From: Deefgea piscis
GTDB taxonomy: Bacteria; Pseudomonadota; Gammaproteobacteria; Burkholderiales; Chitinibacteraceae
DNA length: 64,000 nt
Reading direction: 5' to 3'
Assembly: GCF_019665785.1 (NCBI RefSeq)
Contig: NZ_CP081149.1
Location: forward strand, 2,170,001-2,234,000
In this document: positions 8,033-17,590 of the stretch, one piece after another
Numbering within the stretch: the first letter of the stretch is position 1
How the letters are laid out: every line of letters starts with the position of its first letter
Program-made: the position numbers and the translations under genes
The notes under the pieces: model-generated
Seen by the model: the letters and a program-made list of their open reading frames with translations, nothing else
The model's database searches: none
Told to the model about the DNA's origin: nothing

Positions 8033-9028
8033 TTACAGCGGCTGCAGATTTAATTTGCGGAACAAAGCACGATCGCCTTCGACATCGGGATTACCGGTGG
8101 TTAACAATTTATCGCCGTAAAAAATCGAATTCGCGCCAGCCAAAAAGCACAGTGCTTGCATCGCTTCGGGCATTTGTTGGCGACCTGCCGACAAACGTAC
8201 ATAAGCTTTTGGCATCGTAATGCGCGCGACGGCAATGGTGCGAACAAACTCAGTCCAATCGACGGGCTCTGAGCCATCCAGTGGCGTGCCATCAATTTGC
8301 ACTAGATTATTGATCGGTACCGAATCGGGCTGCGGATCGAGATTAGCCAATTGCGCCACTAAACCAGCGCGATCCAAACGGGTTTCACCCAAGCCGACAA
8401 TCCCGCCTGAGCACACATTTAAACCAGCTTTACGTGCCTTACCCAAGGTATCCAAACGATCGGCATAGCTGTGGGTGGTGACGATTTCGCCATATTTGGC
8501 TTCTGAGGTATCCAGATTGTGGTTGTAATAGTCCAAACCAGCATCGCGTAATTGTTCCGCTTGGCCGTCTTTAAGCATACCAAACGTGGCACAGGTTTCT
8601 AAACCCAGTGCTTTCACGCCGGCAATCATTTTTTTAACTTCAGCTAAATCTTTGTTTTTCGGGCCGCGCCATGCAGCACCCATGCAAAAACGCGACGAGC
8701 CATTTTCTTTGGCAATCGCAGCTTTAGCGATCACTTCATCAGCGTCCATGAGTTTTTCGGTCTCTAAACCGGTATCGTGGCGCGCCGATTGTGAGCAATA
8801 GCCACAATCTTCTGAGCAACCGCCGGTTTTTACTGACAGCAAAGTCGACAACTGGACTCGATTGGCATCAAAATTTTGTCGATGCACTGTTTGCGCTTGA
8901 AACAGCAAATCATTAAACGGCAACGCAAACAATTGAGCGACGGCGGTTTCTGACCATAGCGCTTGCTCCGGATGCGGCGATGCGCGCTTAAATTCGATGG
9001 TTTGTGTTGCTGAGCTGGAACAATTCAT
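8033..9028 (-). CDS. bioB: Biotin synthase BioB
   Basis: 331 residues. The radical-SAM CxxxCxxC motif is within [17 protein letters not shown], which also includes the conserved Ser/Tyr residues of BioB; NHNLDT and the C-terminal [15 protein letters not shown] are typical. The enzyme inserts sulfur into dethiobiotin using a [4Fe-4S] cluster with SAM and a sacrificial [2Fe-2S] cluster. No other bio genes are in view, so the pathway is split across the genome. Divergent from comF. No BirA-type operator was recognised. Confidence 0.96.
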   Translation of the reverse strand: MNCSSSATQTIEFKRASPHPEQALWSETAVAQLFALPFNDLLFQAQTVHRQNFDANRVQLSTLLSVKTGGCSEDCGYCSQSARHDTGLETEKLMDADEVIAKAAIAKENGSSRFCMGAAWRGPKNKDLAEVKKMIAGVKALGLETCATFGMLKDGQAEQLRDAGLDYYNHNLDTSEAKYGEIVTTHSYADRLDTLGKARKAGLNVCSGGIVGLGETRLDRAGLVAQLANLDPQPDSVPINNLVQIDGTPLDGSEPVDWTEFVRTIAVARITMPKAYVRLSAGRQQMPEAMQALCFLAGANSIFYGDKLLTTGNPDVEGDRALFRKLNLQPL

Positions 9029-9128
9029 TCGCTATTTATCCAAATAATTTTAATACTAAGTAGTGCCCACGGCAAAAAGCCACCGCCGACCAACGACATC
9101 AATCGCATTGTCCAAACGAGGCACTGAG

Positions 9129-9815
9129 TTGTCAAATTTATTCGACAGAATTTTGAACTACATCAGCCCACAACAATGCCTACTTTGCGCCGCCAGCAGC
9201 AAAAATAGTCTGTGCGAGCCTTGTCTTACCACTTTAGATCGCCCTTGCGTCGCACAAAGTTGCCCATGCTGCGCACGCCCCAGCACGCAAGGCCTCATCT
9301 GCGGCGCTTGCAGCAAAAATCCGCCTGCATTTGATGCCACCATCGCGGCGTTTCTGTACGCCGACCCGATTGCCTGCCTGATTCAAGCGGCAAAATTTGC
9401 TGGACGTTGGTCTTTATTACCACCGCTGGGCGAGCTGCTCGCCGAGCGACTCTCAAGCGCGGCACGGCCCGACTTAATCATCCCCTTGCCCTTGCATCCA
9501 GCACGACTCAAAGAACGTGGGTTTAATCAAGCATTAGAAATCGCCCAACCCATATCCAAGCGCTTACAACTACCTCTGGACTTAAGCAATTTATCCCGCC
9601 ACAAAAACACCGAACATCAAGCACGCCTGAGTGCCAACGCACGCTGGCACAATATGCGTAACGCCTTTGTTTGCTGCGCCTCAGTCAATGGCTTACGCAT
9701 CGCGCTGGTTGATGACGTCATGACCAGCGGCGCCAGCATGAATGCTGCCGCTAAAGCACTCAAGTCTGCTGGCGCGATTGAGGTGTTCGCTTGGGTAGTC
9801 GCCCGCACTCCCTAA
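9129..9815 (+). CDS. comF: ComF-family phosphoribosyltransferase-like protein
   Basis: 228 residues from TTG 9129. N-terminal zinc-finger-like cysteine pairs (CLLCAASSKNSLCEPC; CPCCARPSTQGLICGAC) are followed by a type I phosphoribosyltransferase fold, with PLPLHPARLKERGFNQALEIA and the PRPP loop VALVDDVMTSGAS-like sequence IALVDDVMTSGAS. ComF proteins help process incoming DNA during natural transformation. I prefer TTG 9129, with an AGG-rich site 8 bases upstream, because the alternative GTG at 9063 leaves only 34 bases to the divergent bioB start and adds untypical residues. The start is uncertain. Often located next to bioB in proteobacteria. Confidence 0.88.
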   Translation: MSNLFDRILNYISPQQCLLCAASSKNSLCEPCLTTLDRPCVAQSCPCCARPSTQGLICGACSKNPPAFDATIAAFLYADPIACLIQAAKFAGRWSLLPPLGELLAERLSSAARPDLIIPLPLHPARLKERGFNQALEIAQPISKRLQLPLDLSNLSRHKNTEHQARLSANARWHNMRNAFVCCASVNGLRIALVDDVMTSGASMNAAAKALKSAGAIEVFAWVVARTP

Positions 9816-9958
9816 TAAGCCATTTCACCACTAGAGCTTATCCTATTGGCATTTGTCACAATACCGTCATCAGCGGTTTATCCGAGATGATCAGCACTCG
9901 ACGCACCTCGCTGACGAGCTTGAAGCATCATCAAGCTCAAAATAAAAACGGAGATACC

Positions 9959-11023
9959 ATGAATTTAGCGATAAAAACCACCACATTGCTTGTGCTGAGC
10001 AGCTTCATCGCCGGCACGGCCATTGCCGCCGAGAAACCCAATGTCGTGATTTTGGCTACAGGCGGCACCATTGCCGGCACGGGCAATACCAGCACCACCA
10101 CGGTGGGCTATACCGCGGCCAAAATTGGCGTTGACGCACTGATTGCGGCGGTTCCTGAACTCAGTAAAGTAGCCAATGTGAGTGGCGAGCAGGTATTTCA
10201 AATTGCCAGCGAGAGCATGACTAACGACCATTGGCTCAAACTGGCCAAAAAGGTCAATGAAACCCTCAAACGCAAAGACGTTGATGGTGTGGTCATCACC
10301 CACGGCACCGATACCATTGAAGAAACGGCGTATTTTTTAAATTTGGTGGTTAAAAGCAATAAACCGGTGGTGATCGTCGGCGCCATGCGCCCAGCCACCG
10401 CCATTAGCGCTGATGGCCCAATCAATCTGTATAACGCCGTAGCCCTCGCAGGCAGTAAAGAAGCCATTGGCCAAGGCGTATTGGTCGCACTGAATGATGA
10501 AATTCAAGGCGCACGCGATGTGGTGAAAACCAATACGATGACCACCAACACCTTCCGCTCGCCTGAATTGGGTAGCTTAGGGTATATCGTTTCGGGCAAA
10601 CCTAATTTTTACCGCGCTAGCACCCGCAAACACACTAGCAATACCGAGTTTGATGTTGCAAAACTCGATAGCCTACCGGCGGTGAATATCGCTTATGGTT
10701 CAGCCAATGCCAATACATTGGCGATTGACGCCTTTGCCGCTGCGGGGGATGTAGGGATCGTTTACGCCGGCACCGGCAATGGCAGCTTAGCCGCCCCAGT
10801 TCGAGCGCGTTTAACTGAATTGCGTCAAAAAGGCATACACATCAATCGCTCATCGCGCATTAGCAATGGGCCAACCATACGTAATGGTGAAAACAATGAC
10901 GACAAAACTGACTTCACCGTTGCCGATACGCTCTCACCACAAAAAGCGCGTATTTTGTTAATGCTGGCGCTGACCAAAACCAAAGACAGCCAAGAAATTC
11001 AACGTATGTTCTACACCTACTAA
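9959..11023 (+). CDS. ansB: Periplasmic type II L-asparaginase
   Basis: 354 residues from ATG 9959, preceded by CGGAGAT. A signal peptide (Lys near the N-terminus, hydrophobic LLVLSSFIAG, Ala-rich cut site TAIA-AEKP) directs export. The two asparaginase signatures are present: ATGGTIAGTG with the nucleophilic Thr, and HGTDTIEETAYFL with the Thr-Asp pair. The enzyme hydrolyses asparagine to aspartate and ammonia in the periplasm. An upstream in-frame start at 9791 overlaps comF and lacks a signal sequence at its own N-terminus, so it is rejected. Confidence 0.95.
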   Translation: MNLAIKTTTLLVLSSFIAGTAIAAEKPNVVILATGGTIAGTGNTSTTTVGYTAAKIGVDALIAAVPELSKVANVSGEQVFQIASESMTNDHWLKLAKKVNETLKRKDVDGVVITHGTDTIEETAYFLNLVVKSNKPVVIVGAMRPATAISADGPINLYNAVALAGSKEAIGQGVLVALNDEIQGARDVVKTNTMTTNTFRSPELGSLGYIVSGKPNFYRASTRKHTSNTEFDVAKLDSLPAVNIAYGSANANTLAIDAFAAAGDVGIVYAGTGNGSLAAPVRARLTELRQKGIHINRSSRISNGPTIRNGENNDDKTDFTVADTLSPQKARILLMLALTKTKDSQEIQRMFYTY

Positions 11024-11027
11024 TAGC

Positions 11028-11243
11028 AAAAGGCACGGCTATTTGCCGAAATACAGTTCACTTAACGAAAAACCCTGAAAATCTGACGCAGAGACACAGA
11101 GGCGCGGAGGAAATTCAGGGGTTTTCAATTGATTTTCTCTGCGCCTTTGCGTCAAAAGCGACACCAGCAATGAAATCGAGGAAAAAAATGCCGCTCACTT
11201 GGCTTAAGTGAACGGCATTACGGCTATTTGCCGTGCCTTTTTT
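11028..11243. repeat. Nested inverted-repeat element between ansB and tamB
   Basis: Outer arms: AAAAGGCACGGC near 11028-11039 and its complement GCCGTGCCTTTT ending near 11241, with a TATTT-looped GGC/GCC hairpin in each copy. Middle arms: an imperfect GACGCA...GGCGC block at 11085-11108 against CTCTGCGCCTTTGCGTC at 11137-11153, and AACCCTGAA (11071-11079) against TTCAGGGGTT (11114-11123). Inner hairpin: AATGCCGCTCACTT (11187-11200) against AAGTGAACGGCATT (11206-11219). The last hairpin, ACGGC-TATTT-GCCGT then CTTTTTT, can terminate ansB transcripts. The rest looks like a palindromic intergenic repeat of unknown class. Confidence 0.6.
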
Positions 11244-11268
11244 AATGCAACGACATCAGATTATTTGT

Positions 11269-14200
11269 TCAATCAAATTGCCATGTGTAATCGACATTCA
11301 GTGAGCTTTCATCAACACCAATGCGTGAGACCACTGACCAGTTTCTGGATAACTGCAAGGTAAACCTTACCGCATCACGCAAACCATTAAAGCTTTTATC
11401 TAGTGACACGCGTAAATTTTTAGCCAATTGCTTACTTACCGAAACCACCTGCGTGGTACTGCCATCTTTTTCACGAATGGTGTTGTAACCCACCTCATCA
11501 ATGCCCACGGCACCAAACAACTGATCAGTTAAGCCCTGACCATTATTATTGCTGGCCATCGCATTCAAGACCTGCAAAATCAAAGCACCATCGGCTTTTT
11601 CCATATTTTCAGAACCATGACCAAACAGCAGCCATGAGAGCTTTTCTGAATCAGGTACATTCGGGTCAGAATACAAAGTCACCCGTGGCGAATACGCCGA
11701 ACCTTGCACTTTTACCCCAGCTTCAACCGCCAAATTGGTTCGCACCGCCAAAATATCTAAACCTGGATTATCCAGCGGACCAATAAATGACAACACGCCG
11801 CGCTCAATATCAAGCTTTTGTCCGTATGCTTTATATTCGCCTTCTTCAACACTTACCGTACCATGCGCGCTCAGTGCTTGATTGCCAGTGGCTTTAAGCC
11901 GCAATTGCCCAATCAAATCAGCATCGAGCCCATAACCGCGAAAGCGAAAGTTCTTACCCAAATCAACCCCAATTTCGACACTGGCCGACATAGGCTTGGA
12001 TACTTTTTTCGGCGCGGCACCTAACACCACCACATCGGACGACAAATGGGGCACATCGTTAGAAACAAACTGAATATCGCCCTCATCGGCAACAAACTGC
12101 CCGTTCACCGTCAAAGCGCCATCGTGCAACGCCATTGAGCCTTGCCCTGAAATCACCAACAGCATATCGGCCTTGCTAATTAAGGTGAATTTCTTAGCCG
12201 CCAATTTAATGGTTAAGTCCGGTTGCGCTTTGTCTTTTAAATCAATTCGCCCTGAGCCTTCTACCGTTCCATTACCACTACCGTTAAACTTCATGGTTTT
12301 TAGCGTTATTTGCTGGCCATCCAAGCCGATATCAACCAGACCTTCGCGCAAATGCACCCCCAGAGCGGCATCTCTATAAAGTAAACCCGTGCCTTTCACT
12401 TGTCCGGCCAAGGTCACCGCATCGCCTAGCGCGACGCGACTCACATCCAAATGCGCGCGACCACCCAATACCACCCCATCACCAACAAAAGGTGAAAAGA
12501 CTTTTAAATCAGGCAAGTCCCCTACCAAGGCGATTTTCATTGCTTGCAACGCCGAAACACGCCAGTTCGCCGCATCGAGTAAACCACTAGCAGTCATGCC
12601 CACCTGCCCATATAGTGGGCTCGCCAACTGGCTGCTGACATTAAATTGGTTTTGATTGATTTGCCCTTTCAATGCCAGCGCACTCAATGACAAAGGTCGC
12701 TGCCCATCTTGCGCTCGCCAAGTCAAATCGCCACGTTGACGCTCTAAATTAAAACGACCATTAATGGCTGCCGCTGGCGCCAACTGAGTCAAATCCCAGC
12801 CTCCAGCCAAGATTAAATCACTTTGCATGGTTTTATTTTGGAGCAATTCCAGTGCATCACTTAAAACCAGCTGTTTGATCACCCCTTGTGTATTGATCGC
12901 CCCATTGCGCCAATCAAACTGGCCAATGTCAATCACGCTCTGCCCCACTTTTAGGCTAGCCGCCGCTAAGCGCAGTTGATCACCACCAACGATGAGCGCC
13001 GCACCATTTTGTAAATTAAAGGGCAAAAAGGCCATACCATTTAAACGTTCAAGCTGACCTTGCCAGACAAAGCCGGCATTCAATCCGCCTTTGAGCAAGG
13101 CATCTAAAGCCAGCTCATGCTGATCTTTGCTGCCCTTGGCCGTCAGCGTAATCACATGCTGATCTTTACGCCCACTCATTAAGACATTGGCGTTGCTCAG
13201 TTGCATACCGTCCATTTTTAATTGGTTGACCGTTAAACGCAGCTCAATCGGCCCAGCCAAATCAGCCTGAATATTGGCAAATAAATCAGCACCACCAACC
13301 TCAACACCCCACGGCGTACTTAATTGTTTTACATTGAGCGTGCCTTGCACATTGGCTTGCTGCATCGCGCCTGAAACCTGCCCCTTACCAGTAATCAGCC
13401 CAGAAAAACCTCGACCCAAGACCTGTAACTCAGGAAAATCAATTTGATAATTCAGTTTGTCGTTGCTCTTACCAAGCACACCTTGTAGATCGAGTCGATT
13501 TTTACCAAGGGCCAACCACAATTGCTGCACATTCAATCTATCGTTATCTAGCTTTAACTGGCCAGCGCCAGACAAAGGCTGTTGATTGTAAATACTATTT
13601 AAAAGCTGATACTCAACATCCAGACGCAACTCTGGCTCAATCTGGCCACTGGCTTTAATTTGGCTATTAATTCGCCCTGCTGGCGATGCCGCAATCAATT
13701 CGGCAGGATTAAACTGCTGCAATTGCGCGGTTAAGGTAAAGTCATAAGGCTTTTGTAAATTTAACTCGCCTTTGGCGGCTAATTGACTGCTACCACGCTG
13801 CAAGTCCAATTGGCGCACAGCAATACGGCGCTGCTCAGCCGGTTTTATCCAACCTAAATCGAGCTTGAGTGCAGTTTTTAAGCGTTGATCTTTGATTTCA
13901 CCTTGCAGATTGGGCGCCAACCACGGCCCTTTCACCGTCATCAGCCCACTCATTTGACTGGCCGCTTGTGGTGACCAAAATTGCGCCGGGTCGATGCCAT
14001 GCAACGCCAAATTCAGATCGAGCACTTCATCACGAATGCCGCCAGTGGCCTTGAGCTGCCCTTGGCCAGCAAACCCCACCTCCAGCTGCTTAATCTGCAA
14101 ATCATTACCCGCTAAATTGAGCCGAGCATTCAGTGTCGCCAGCGGTAAACCATGTCGATCTAAAGTCCCGAGTTGATGGTTTTTAAGTTGCAAATTCATC

Positions 14201-15135
14201 ACCACCCCAGTCGAGCTAGGCTCAACTTGTAAGTCAGCGTCAATTTTGGCTTGTGGTGCGGCCGAGCTCCATGCGGCAGGATTGAACTGCTCTAGCTTAA
14301 TTTGACCATGCTGCAACATTTGATAGGCATGTGCCGCAAACACATCCAATTTAACATCGACATTAGCGCGCACTTTGGCGGCATTTAAATCCGCCTTCAC
14401 CGCCAATGCGCGCAAATCACCGAGCACTTGGCCAACCGCCGTCAGCTCTTGCCCTTCGAGTTGCCCGGCCAAAACAAACGAGCCGGCAGTAGGAAACGGT
14501 GCTTTACCCGACACATTCAGCGCGGCACTTAACGTGCCTTGTGGGGCATGTAATTGGCTAATCGTAATGCGATGCTCTTTACCATTACTATCAAAGCCAG
14601 CTTGAATTTGCTTAATCGTTGGCGCGCCGCTGATTTGTAATTGCGCGATCCGTAGATCGAGCACTTGCAAACTTAAAGGCAAGGTTAAGCTTTGCGGCGC
14701 TGGGCTAGGCTTGGCCATCGGCGGCGTAGGTTTGCTTGCTATCTGTAAGATGCCCAAGCTTAATTCATTGATGTATAGCTTTCTAAGTAATAATGAATAA
14801 GGGGTCCAATCCAATACCCCGTGATCCAATTGAACTAAGGCGCTTTCGGTATCTACTTTTAAATTGCGAACTTCCAATCGCGACCAAAATGAACCTTGCA
14901 AAGACTGGATTGACACCATGTCGCTACGATTGATCATTTCTACTAACCGCGCTCGACCATAGTCAGAATCCAGCGCAAATAGCAGCCCAGCACATAGTGC
15001 GACAAACAGCGTAATACTGGCCAGCACGCTCCAAAAAACGCCGCGAACCACACGCCGAAATACACTTTTAACCGGTTTAGCTGCAGCCACCGGCTCCGCC
15101 GTCGGCACGTCTTCAGGTATTAAATCGGAATTCAA
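11269..15135 (-). CDS. tamB: Translocation and assembly module subunit TamB
   Basis: 1288 residues, the TamB/DUF490 size. One N-terminal inner-membrane helix (about residues 30-53, VFWSVLASITLFVALCAGLL) is followed by about 1000 residues of repeating beta-strands of the AsmA/YdbH/TamB type, which in known structures form a hydrophobic groove across the periplasm. The C-terminal DUF490 domain ends in an outer-membrane-protein-like WQF-D. TamB works with the Omp85 protein TamA in outer-membrane protein assembly and is implicated in phospholipid transport. The start overlaps the tamA stop by 4 bases (ATGA), so the two are translationally coupled. Convergent with ansB. Confidence 0.93.
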   Translation of the reverse strand: MNSDLIPEDVPTAEPVAAAKPVKSVFRRVVRGVFWSVLASITLFVALCAGLLFALDSDYGRARLVEMINRSDMVSIQSLQGSFWSRLEVRNLKVDTESALVQLDHGVLDWTPYSLLLRKLYINELSLGILQIASKPTPPMAKPSPAPQSLTLPLSLQVLDLRIAQLQISGAPTIKQIQAGFDSNGKEHRITISQLHAPQGTLSAALNVSGKAPFPTAGSFVLAGQLEGQELTAVGQVLGDLRALAVKADLNAAKVRANVDVKLDVFAAHAYQMLQHGQIKLEQFNPAAWSSAAPQAKIDADLQVEPSSTGVVMNLQLKNHQLGTLDRHGLPLATLNARLNLAGNDLQIKQLEVGFAGQGQLKATGGIRDEVLDLNLALHGIDPAQFWSPQAASQMSGLMTVKGPWLAPNLQGEIKDQRLKTALKLDLGWIKPAEQRRIAVRQLDLQRGSSQLAAKGELNLQKPYDFTLTAQLQQFNPAELIAASPAGRINSQIKASGQIEPELRLDVEYQLLNSIYNQQPLSGAGQLKLDNDRLNVQQLWLALGKNRLDLQGVLGKSNDKLNYQIDFPELQVLGRGFSGLITGKGQVSGAMQQANVQGTLNVKQLSTPWGVEVGGADLFANIQADLAGPIELRLTVNQLKMDGMQLSNANVLMSGRKDQHVITLTAKGSKDQHELALDALLKGGLNAGFVWQGQLERLNGMAFLPFNLQNGAALIVGGDQLRLAAASLKVGQSVIDIGQFDWRNGAINTQGVIKQLVLSDALELLQNKTMQSDLILAGGWDLTQLAPAAAINGRFNLERQRGDLTWRAQDGQRPLSLSALALKGQINQNQFNVSSQLASPLYGQVGMTASGLLDAANWRVSALQAMKIALVGDLPDLKVFSPFVGDGVVLGGRAHLDVSRVALGDAVTLAGQVKGTGLLYRDAALGVHLREGLVDIGLDGQQITLKTMKFNGSGNGTVEGSGRIDLKDKAQPDLTIKLAAKKFTLISKADMLLVISGQGSMALHDGALTVNGQFVADEGDIQFVSNDVPHLSSDVVVLGAAPKKVSKPMSASVEIGVDLGKNFRFRGYGLDADLIGQLRLKATGNQALSAHGTVSVEEGEYKAYGQKLDIERGVLSFIGPLDNPGLDILAVRTNLAVEAGVKVQGSAYSPRVTLYSDPNVPDSEKLSWLLFGHGSENMEKADGALILQVLNAMASNNNGQGLTDQLFGAVGIDEVGYNTIREKDGSTTQVVSVSKQLAKNLRVSLDKSFNGLRDAVRFTLQLSRNWSVVSRIGVDESSLNVDYTWQFD

Positions 15136-16949
15136 AACGCAAGACCCATCGCAAATTGAAAGCGAAATTGAGATTTATCGATGCCGTAGGCAATATCCGC
15201 GCCGATTTGACCAACCGGACTTAACCAACGCGCGCCAATCCCAATGCCACGCACTGGATTTAAGGTTCGCCAATCGCTGCCGGCGCCACCATAATCATAA
15301 AAAATGGCCGCACGCCAATCTTTGTAAACCAAATGTTGATATTCAATCGACGACGTCGCCAAAACGCGCCCTGGCGCAACCGAGCCATCAATATCCACCC
15401 CTAAAGACTGGTAATCGTAGCCACGCACGGAGCCCATGCCACCGGCACGAAACAACCATTCAGTCGGCACACCAATCGCACTACTGGTAAAGGTTTGTCC
15501 CAACTCCAAACGTAGAGCCAAAATACCCTCTTGCCCAATCTTGTTGTAATGAATGGCATTGCCATAAGCGCGTACAAAACTAACGTCACTCATGACTCGT
15601 TCTGAAGCGCCACCGATTTCGGCTTGCAGCATATAGCCGTGCCGAGGATCTTTTAAGCTATCTAAATCTCGGATAATCGTCTTGTAATTTAAGGTTAAGG
15701 AATGTGGGCGATCACTACTGCCATTGCTAATTTGGCGTCGTTCAGCCAGATATTGCAATGAAATATAGTGTTCTTGCCGTCGCTCAATCCAATTGCGTGA
15801 AACGCCAACCCGATAGTTATCCGACTGCAAGCCTTCAATATCGGAGCTGGCATAATTGATGTAACCGTTATGCTCCCAACCACTTGGCATTTTTGGGATG
15901 GCCACTGCGATATCAAATAGTTGTTCTTTTTGCTTTATTTCGAGCTTGGAATTAAATATCCAGCCACGATCAAATAAATTTAAATACCGATAATCCACCC
16001 CAGCTTGTGCGCCCGTATTGGTGCTGTAACCCAAATTAGTAATCACTTTATTGAGTGGCGACTCCTGCACATCAATTTGTACCGGTGCAATAAACGGCGC
16101 GTCCGGCGGTAAATTTACATCCACCAAGGCCGAGGCAAAATGGGGTAAATTTTGGAGTTCAGTTTGTAAATTGAGTAATTGGCTACGCCGATACGGCGCG
16201 CCTTCTGGCAAATCAACCAAATCACGCACCAGTTTTTCAGGATAGCGCTGCAAGCCATGAATTTGTACGGGGCCATAAACATAGGCTGGGCCACTGTCCA
16301 TCGTGATATTTAACTGCGCAGTTTTTAATTCAGGATCAATGATGGCTTCACTCGAACTCATCACTGAGGCAGGATAATCTCGCGCCATAAATGACGCTAA
16401 AGTGCGTTTTTTTAAATCATCCCATTCGCTTTGCGTAAAAGACGTGCCAATAATCGCGTCGCTTCGTTCTTGAAAGCGCGATTCCAGCACCGCCAAACGC
16501 TCAGGATTATCGCGCACAGCCCCAGAAACATTGAGCTTGGCGTCATGAATCACCACCGGATCACCTAAATCAACGTGGATGTACACCACGGTTTTCCCTT
16601 GCTCGGTTTTTATCTCTGACACCGTTTTGGTATTGAAATACCCTTGGGTAGCGAGTAAATCAGCGACTGATTTTGGCAAAAATTCGAGTGAACGACTGAG
16701 TTGCTCTGGCGAATTGCGTGGGCTGTCTTTTAGTTTAAAGACCTCAAGATATTGCTCAAGTAAAGCCGACACACTGGAATCAGCGCGCAGCACTACACGA
16801 TAAGTAAACGGCGCTTCAGCCGCCGCAACCGTGGTCGAAAAGACCAACAAACCTGCGCCAAGCGGATAGAGGGAAGAGAAATTAAACAAGGCAAAACCAT
16901 GATTCACGCAAAATGCTACTTTACCCAAACTCAAGCAAATTAGCTGCAT
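15132..16949 (-). CDS. tamA: Outer-membrane TamA (Omp85 family)
   Basis: About 605 residues from ATG 16949. The N-terminal region contains POTRA-like repeats (for example VHDAKLNVSG-like IHDAKLNVSG and VYGPVQIHGL), followed by a 16-strand barrel with the Omp85 landmark GGMGSVRGYDYQSLG (the VRGY/F motif) and a C-terminal aromatic residue (MGLAF). The ATG at 16949 puts the hydrophobic signal segment (YPLGAGLLVFSTTVAAAEA) about 30-45 residues in, rather long; a GTG (VNHGFALF) 14 codons further down would give a more usual signal peptide. The frame opens at 17006 inside the preceding terminator. Operon with tamB. Confidence 0.92.
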   Translation of the reverse strand: MQLICLSLGKVAFCVNHGFALFNFSSLYPLGAGLLVFSTTVAAAEAPFTYRVVLRADSSVSALLEQYLEVFKLKDSPRNSPEQLSRSLEFLPKSVADLLATQGYFNTKTVSEIKTEQGKTVVYIHVDLGDPVVIHDAKLNVSGAVRDNPERLAVLESRFQERSDAIIGTSFTQSEWDDLKKRTLASFMARDYPASVMSSSEAIIDPELKTAQLNITMDSGPAYVYGPVQIHGLQRYPEKLVRDLVDLPEGAPYRRSQLLNLQTELQNLPHFASALVDVNLPPDAPFIAPVQIDVQESPLNKVITNLGYSTNTGAQAGVDYRYLNLFDRGWIFNSKLEIKQKEQLFDIAVAIPKMPSGWEHNGYINYASSDIEGLQSDNYRVGVSRNWIERRQEHYISLQYLAERRQISNGSSDRPHSLTLNYKTIIRDLDSLKDPRHGYMLQAEIGGASERVMSDVSFVRAYGNAIHYNKIGQEGILALRLELGQTFTSSAIGVPTEWLFRAGGMGSVRGYDYQSLGVDIDGSVAPGRVLATSSIEYQHLVYKDWRAAIFYDYGGAGSDWRTLNPVRGIGIGARWLSPVGQIGADIAYGIDKSQFRFQFAMGLAF

Positions 16950-16963
16950 TATCGTGCGATAAA

Positions 16964-17013
16964 CAAAAAAATCCCGACTTGTCTTGCGTAATAAAACACA
17001 AGTCAAAGTCGGG
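16964..17013 (-). terminator. Intrinsic terminator after the 29-aa peptide gene
   Basis: On the minus strand CCCGACTT (17013-17006) pairs with AAGTCGGG (16980-16973), with further CTTG/CAAG pairing inside, and is followed directly by ATTTTTTT (16972-16964). It lies just upstream of the tamA start and ends the short transcript from the promoter at 17238-17266. Confidence 0.8.
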
Positions 17014-17081
17014 CACAGGAGGATGGAGTCGATAACGCAACTTTCGCTGCGGGTACTACGGTTACTACATGAAATCGGTGC

Positions 17082-17171
17082 TTAGCGCTGAGTCAATTTC
17101 CAGCCATAAGACTTAACCAGCAATTGTTGCTGAAATTCAATGTTTTTGATCATTTTGAGTAAGCCACGCAT
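17082..17171 (-). CDS. Predicted 29-residue basic peptide
   Basis: ATG 17171 to TAA 17084-17082, beginning MRGLLKMIKN and ending SYGWKLTQR. An ideal ribosome binding site (AAGGAG, 7 bases upstream) stands in front. The unit is complete: a promoter with 17-base spacing at 17238-17266, a 7-bp 5'-leader hairpin at 17192-17208, the ORF and an intrinsic terminator at 16964-17013. The peptide is strongly basic and could form an amphipathic helix; it has no Cys and no signal peptide. Function unknown; a regulatory RNA that also encodes a peptide is possible. I do not recognise the family. Support comes from the signals, not from homology. Confidence 0.6.
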   Translation of the reverse strand: MRGLLKMIKNIEFQQQLLVKSYGWKLTQR

Positions 17172-17191
17172 GGTGTTTCTCCTTAAGTTAT

Positions 17192-17208
17192 CCGGTTGAA
17201 CCAACCGG
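17192..17208 (-). promoter_or_regulatory. 5'-leader hairpin before the small peptide gene
   Basis: CCGGTTG (17192-17198), AAC, CAACCGG (17202-17208): a perfect 7-bp stem with a 3-base loop. On the minus strand it lies 7 bases before the AAGGAG ribosome binding site and about 22 bases after the predicted transcription start. It may stabilise the RNA or regulate translation. Confidence 0.5.
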
Positions 17209-17237
17209 CCTTGCTGTGTTTCTTTCGATGTACGTAC

Positions 17238-17266
17238 TTTAACAAAACTACCCAGACTACGCAAGT
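17238..17266 (-). promoter_or_regulatory. Predicted sigma-70 promoter of the small peptide unit
   Basis: Minus strand: TTGCGT (17266-17261), 17-base spacer, TAAAGT (17243-17238). Expected transcript from about 17231 to the terminator near 16964, roughly 270 nt. Confidence 0.5.
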
Positions 17267-17590
17267 CTTTTTGTACTTAAATTACGTAATAAAGCATCAA
17301 CACAAACAACTACAAGTACATAAATAAGGTCATTATTCATATATATCAATAGCTTAATATGTAACAAGTACTGATCAACACAAAACATAAATGTAGCATT
17401 ACTACATTTAGACCATAAAACCACATTACAAACAACACCATGCAATGTAAGCCAAAAGAAAAACCTCAACCTAAATCAGGTCGGGGCTGCATCGTTATTT
17501 ACCGTTTAACACATCAACCACCAAGAGTACCGATCGCATTCAGTCGCTTGGCCAGATGATTTAGCGCCACTTACCACCACGAACGGTTTT
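17267..17590. other. AT-rich gene-free stretch with one palindrome
   Basis: About 320 bases between the small peptide promoter and the chalcone-isomerase-like gene. The right-hand half is ordinary sequence. The left-hand half is notably AT-rich and holds the palindrome at 17388-17410. A 70-codon open frame on the minus strand (17257-17469) has no ribosome binding site and an odd composition, and I do not accept it. Confidence 0.5.
17388..17410. promoter_or_regulatory. Operator-like palindrome
   Basis: TAAATGTAG (17388-17396), CATTA, CTACATTTA (17402-17410): perfect 9-bp arms in AT-rich DNA about 120 bases upstream of the small peptide promoter. The TGTA-N7-TACA core is typical of dimeric repressor or activator sites. 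The regulator is unknown. Confidence 0.4.

Noticed and set aside
17257..17469. 70-codon hydrophobic open frame in the AT-rich gap
   Set aside because: No ribosome binding site, it overlaps the predicted promoter of the 29-aa peptide, and the composition looks like translated AT-rich DNA.
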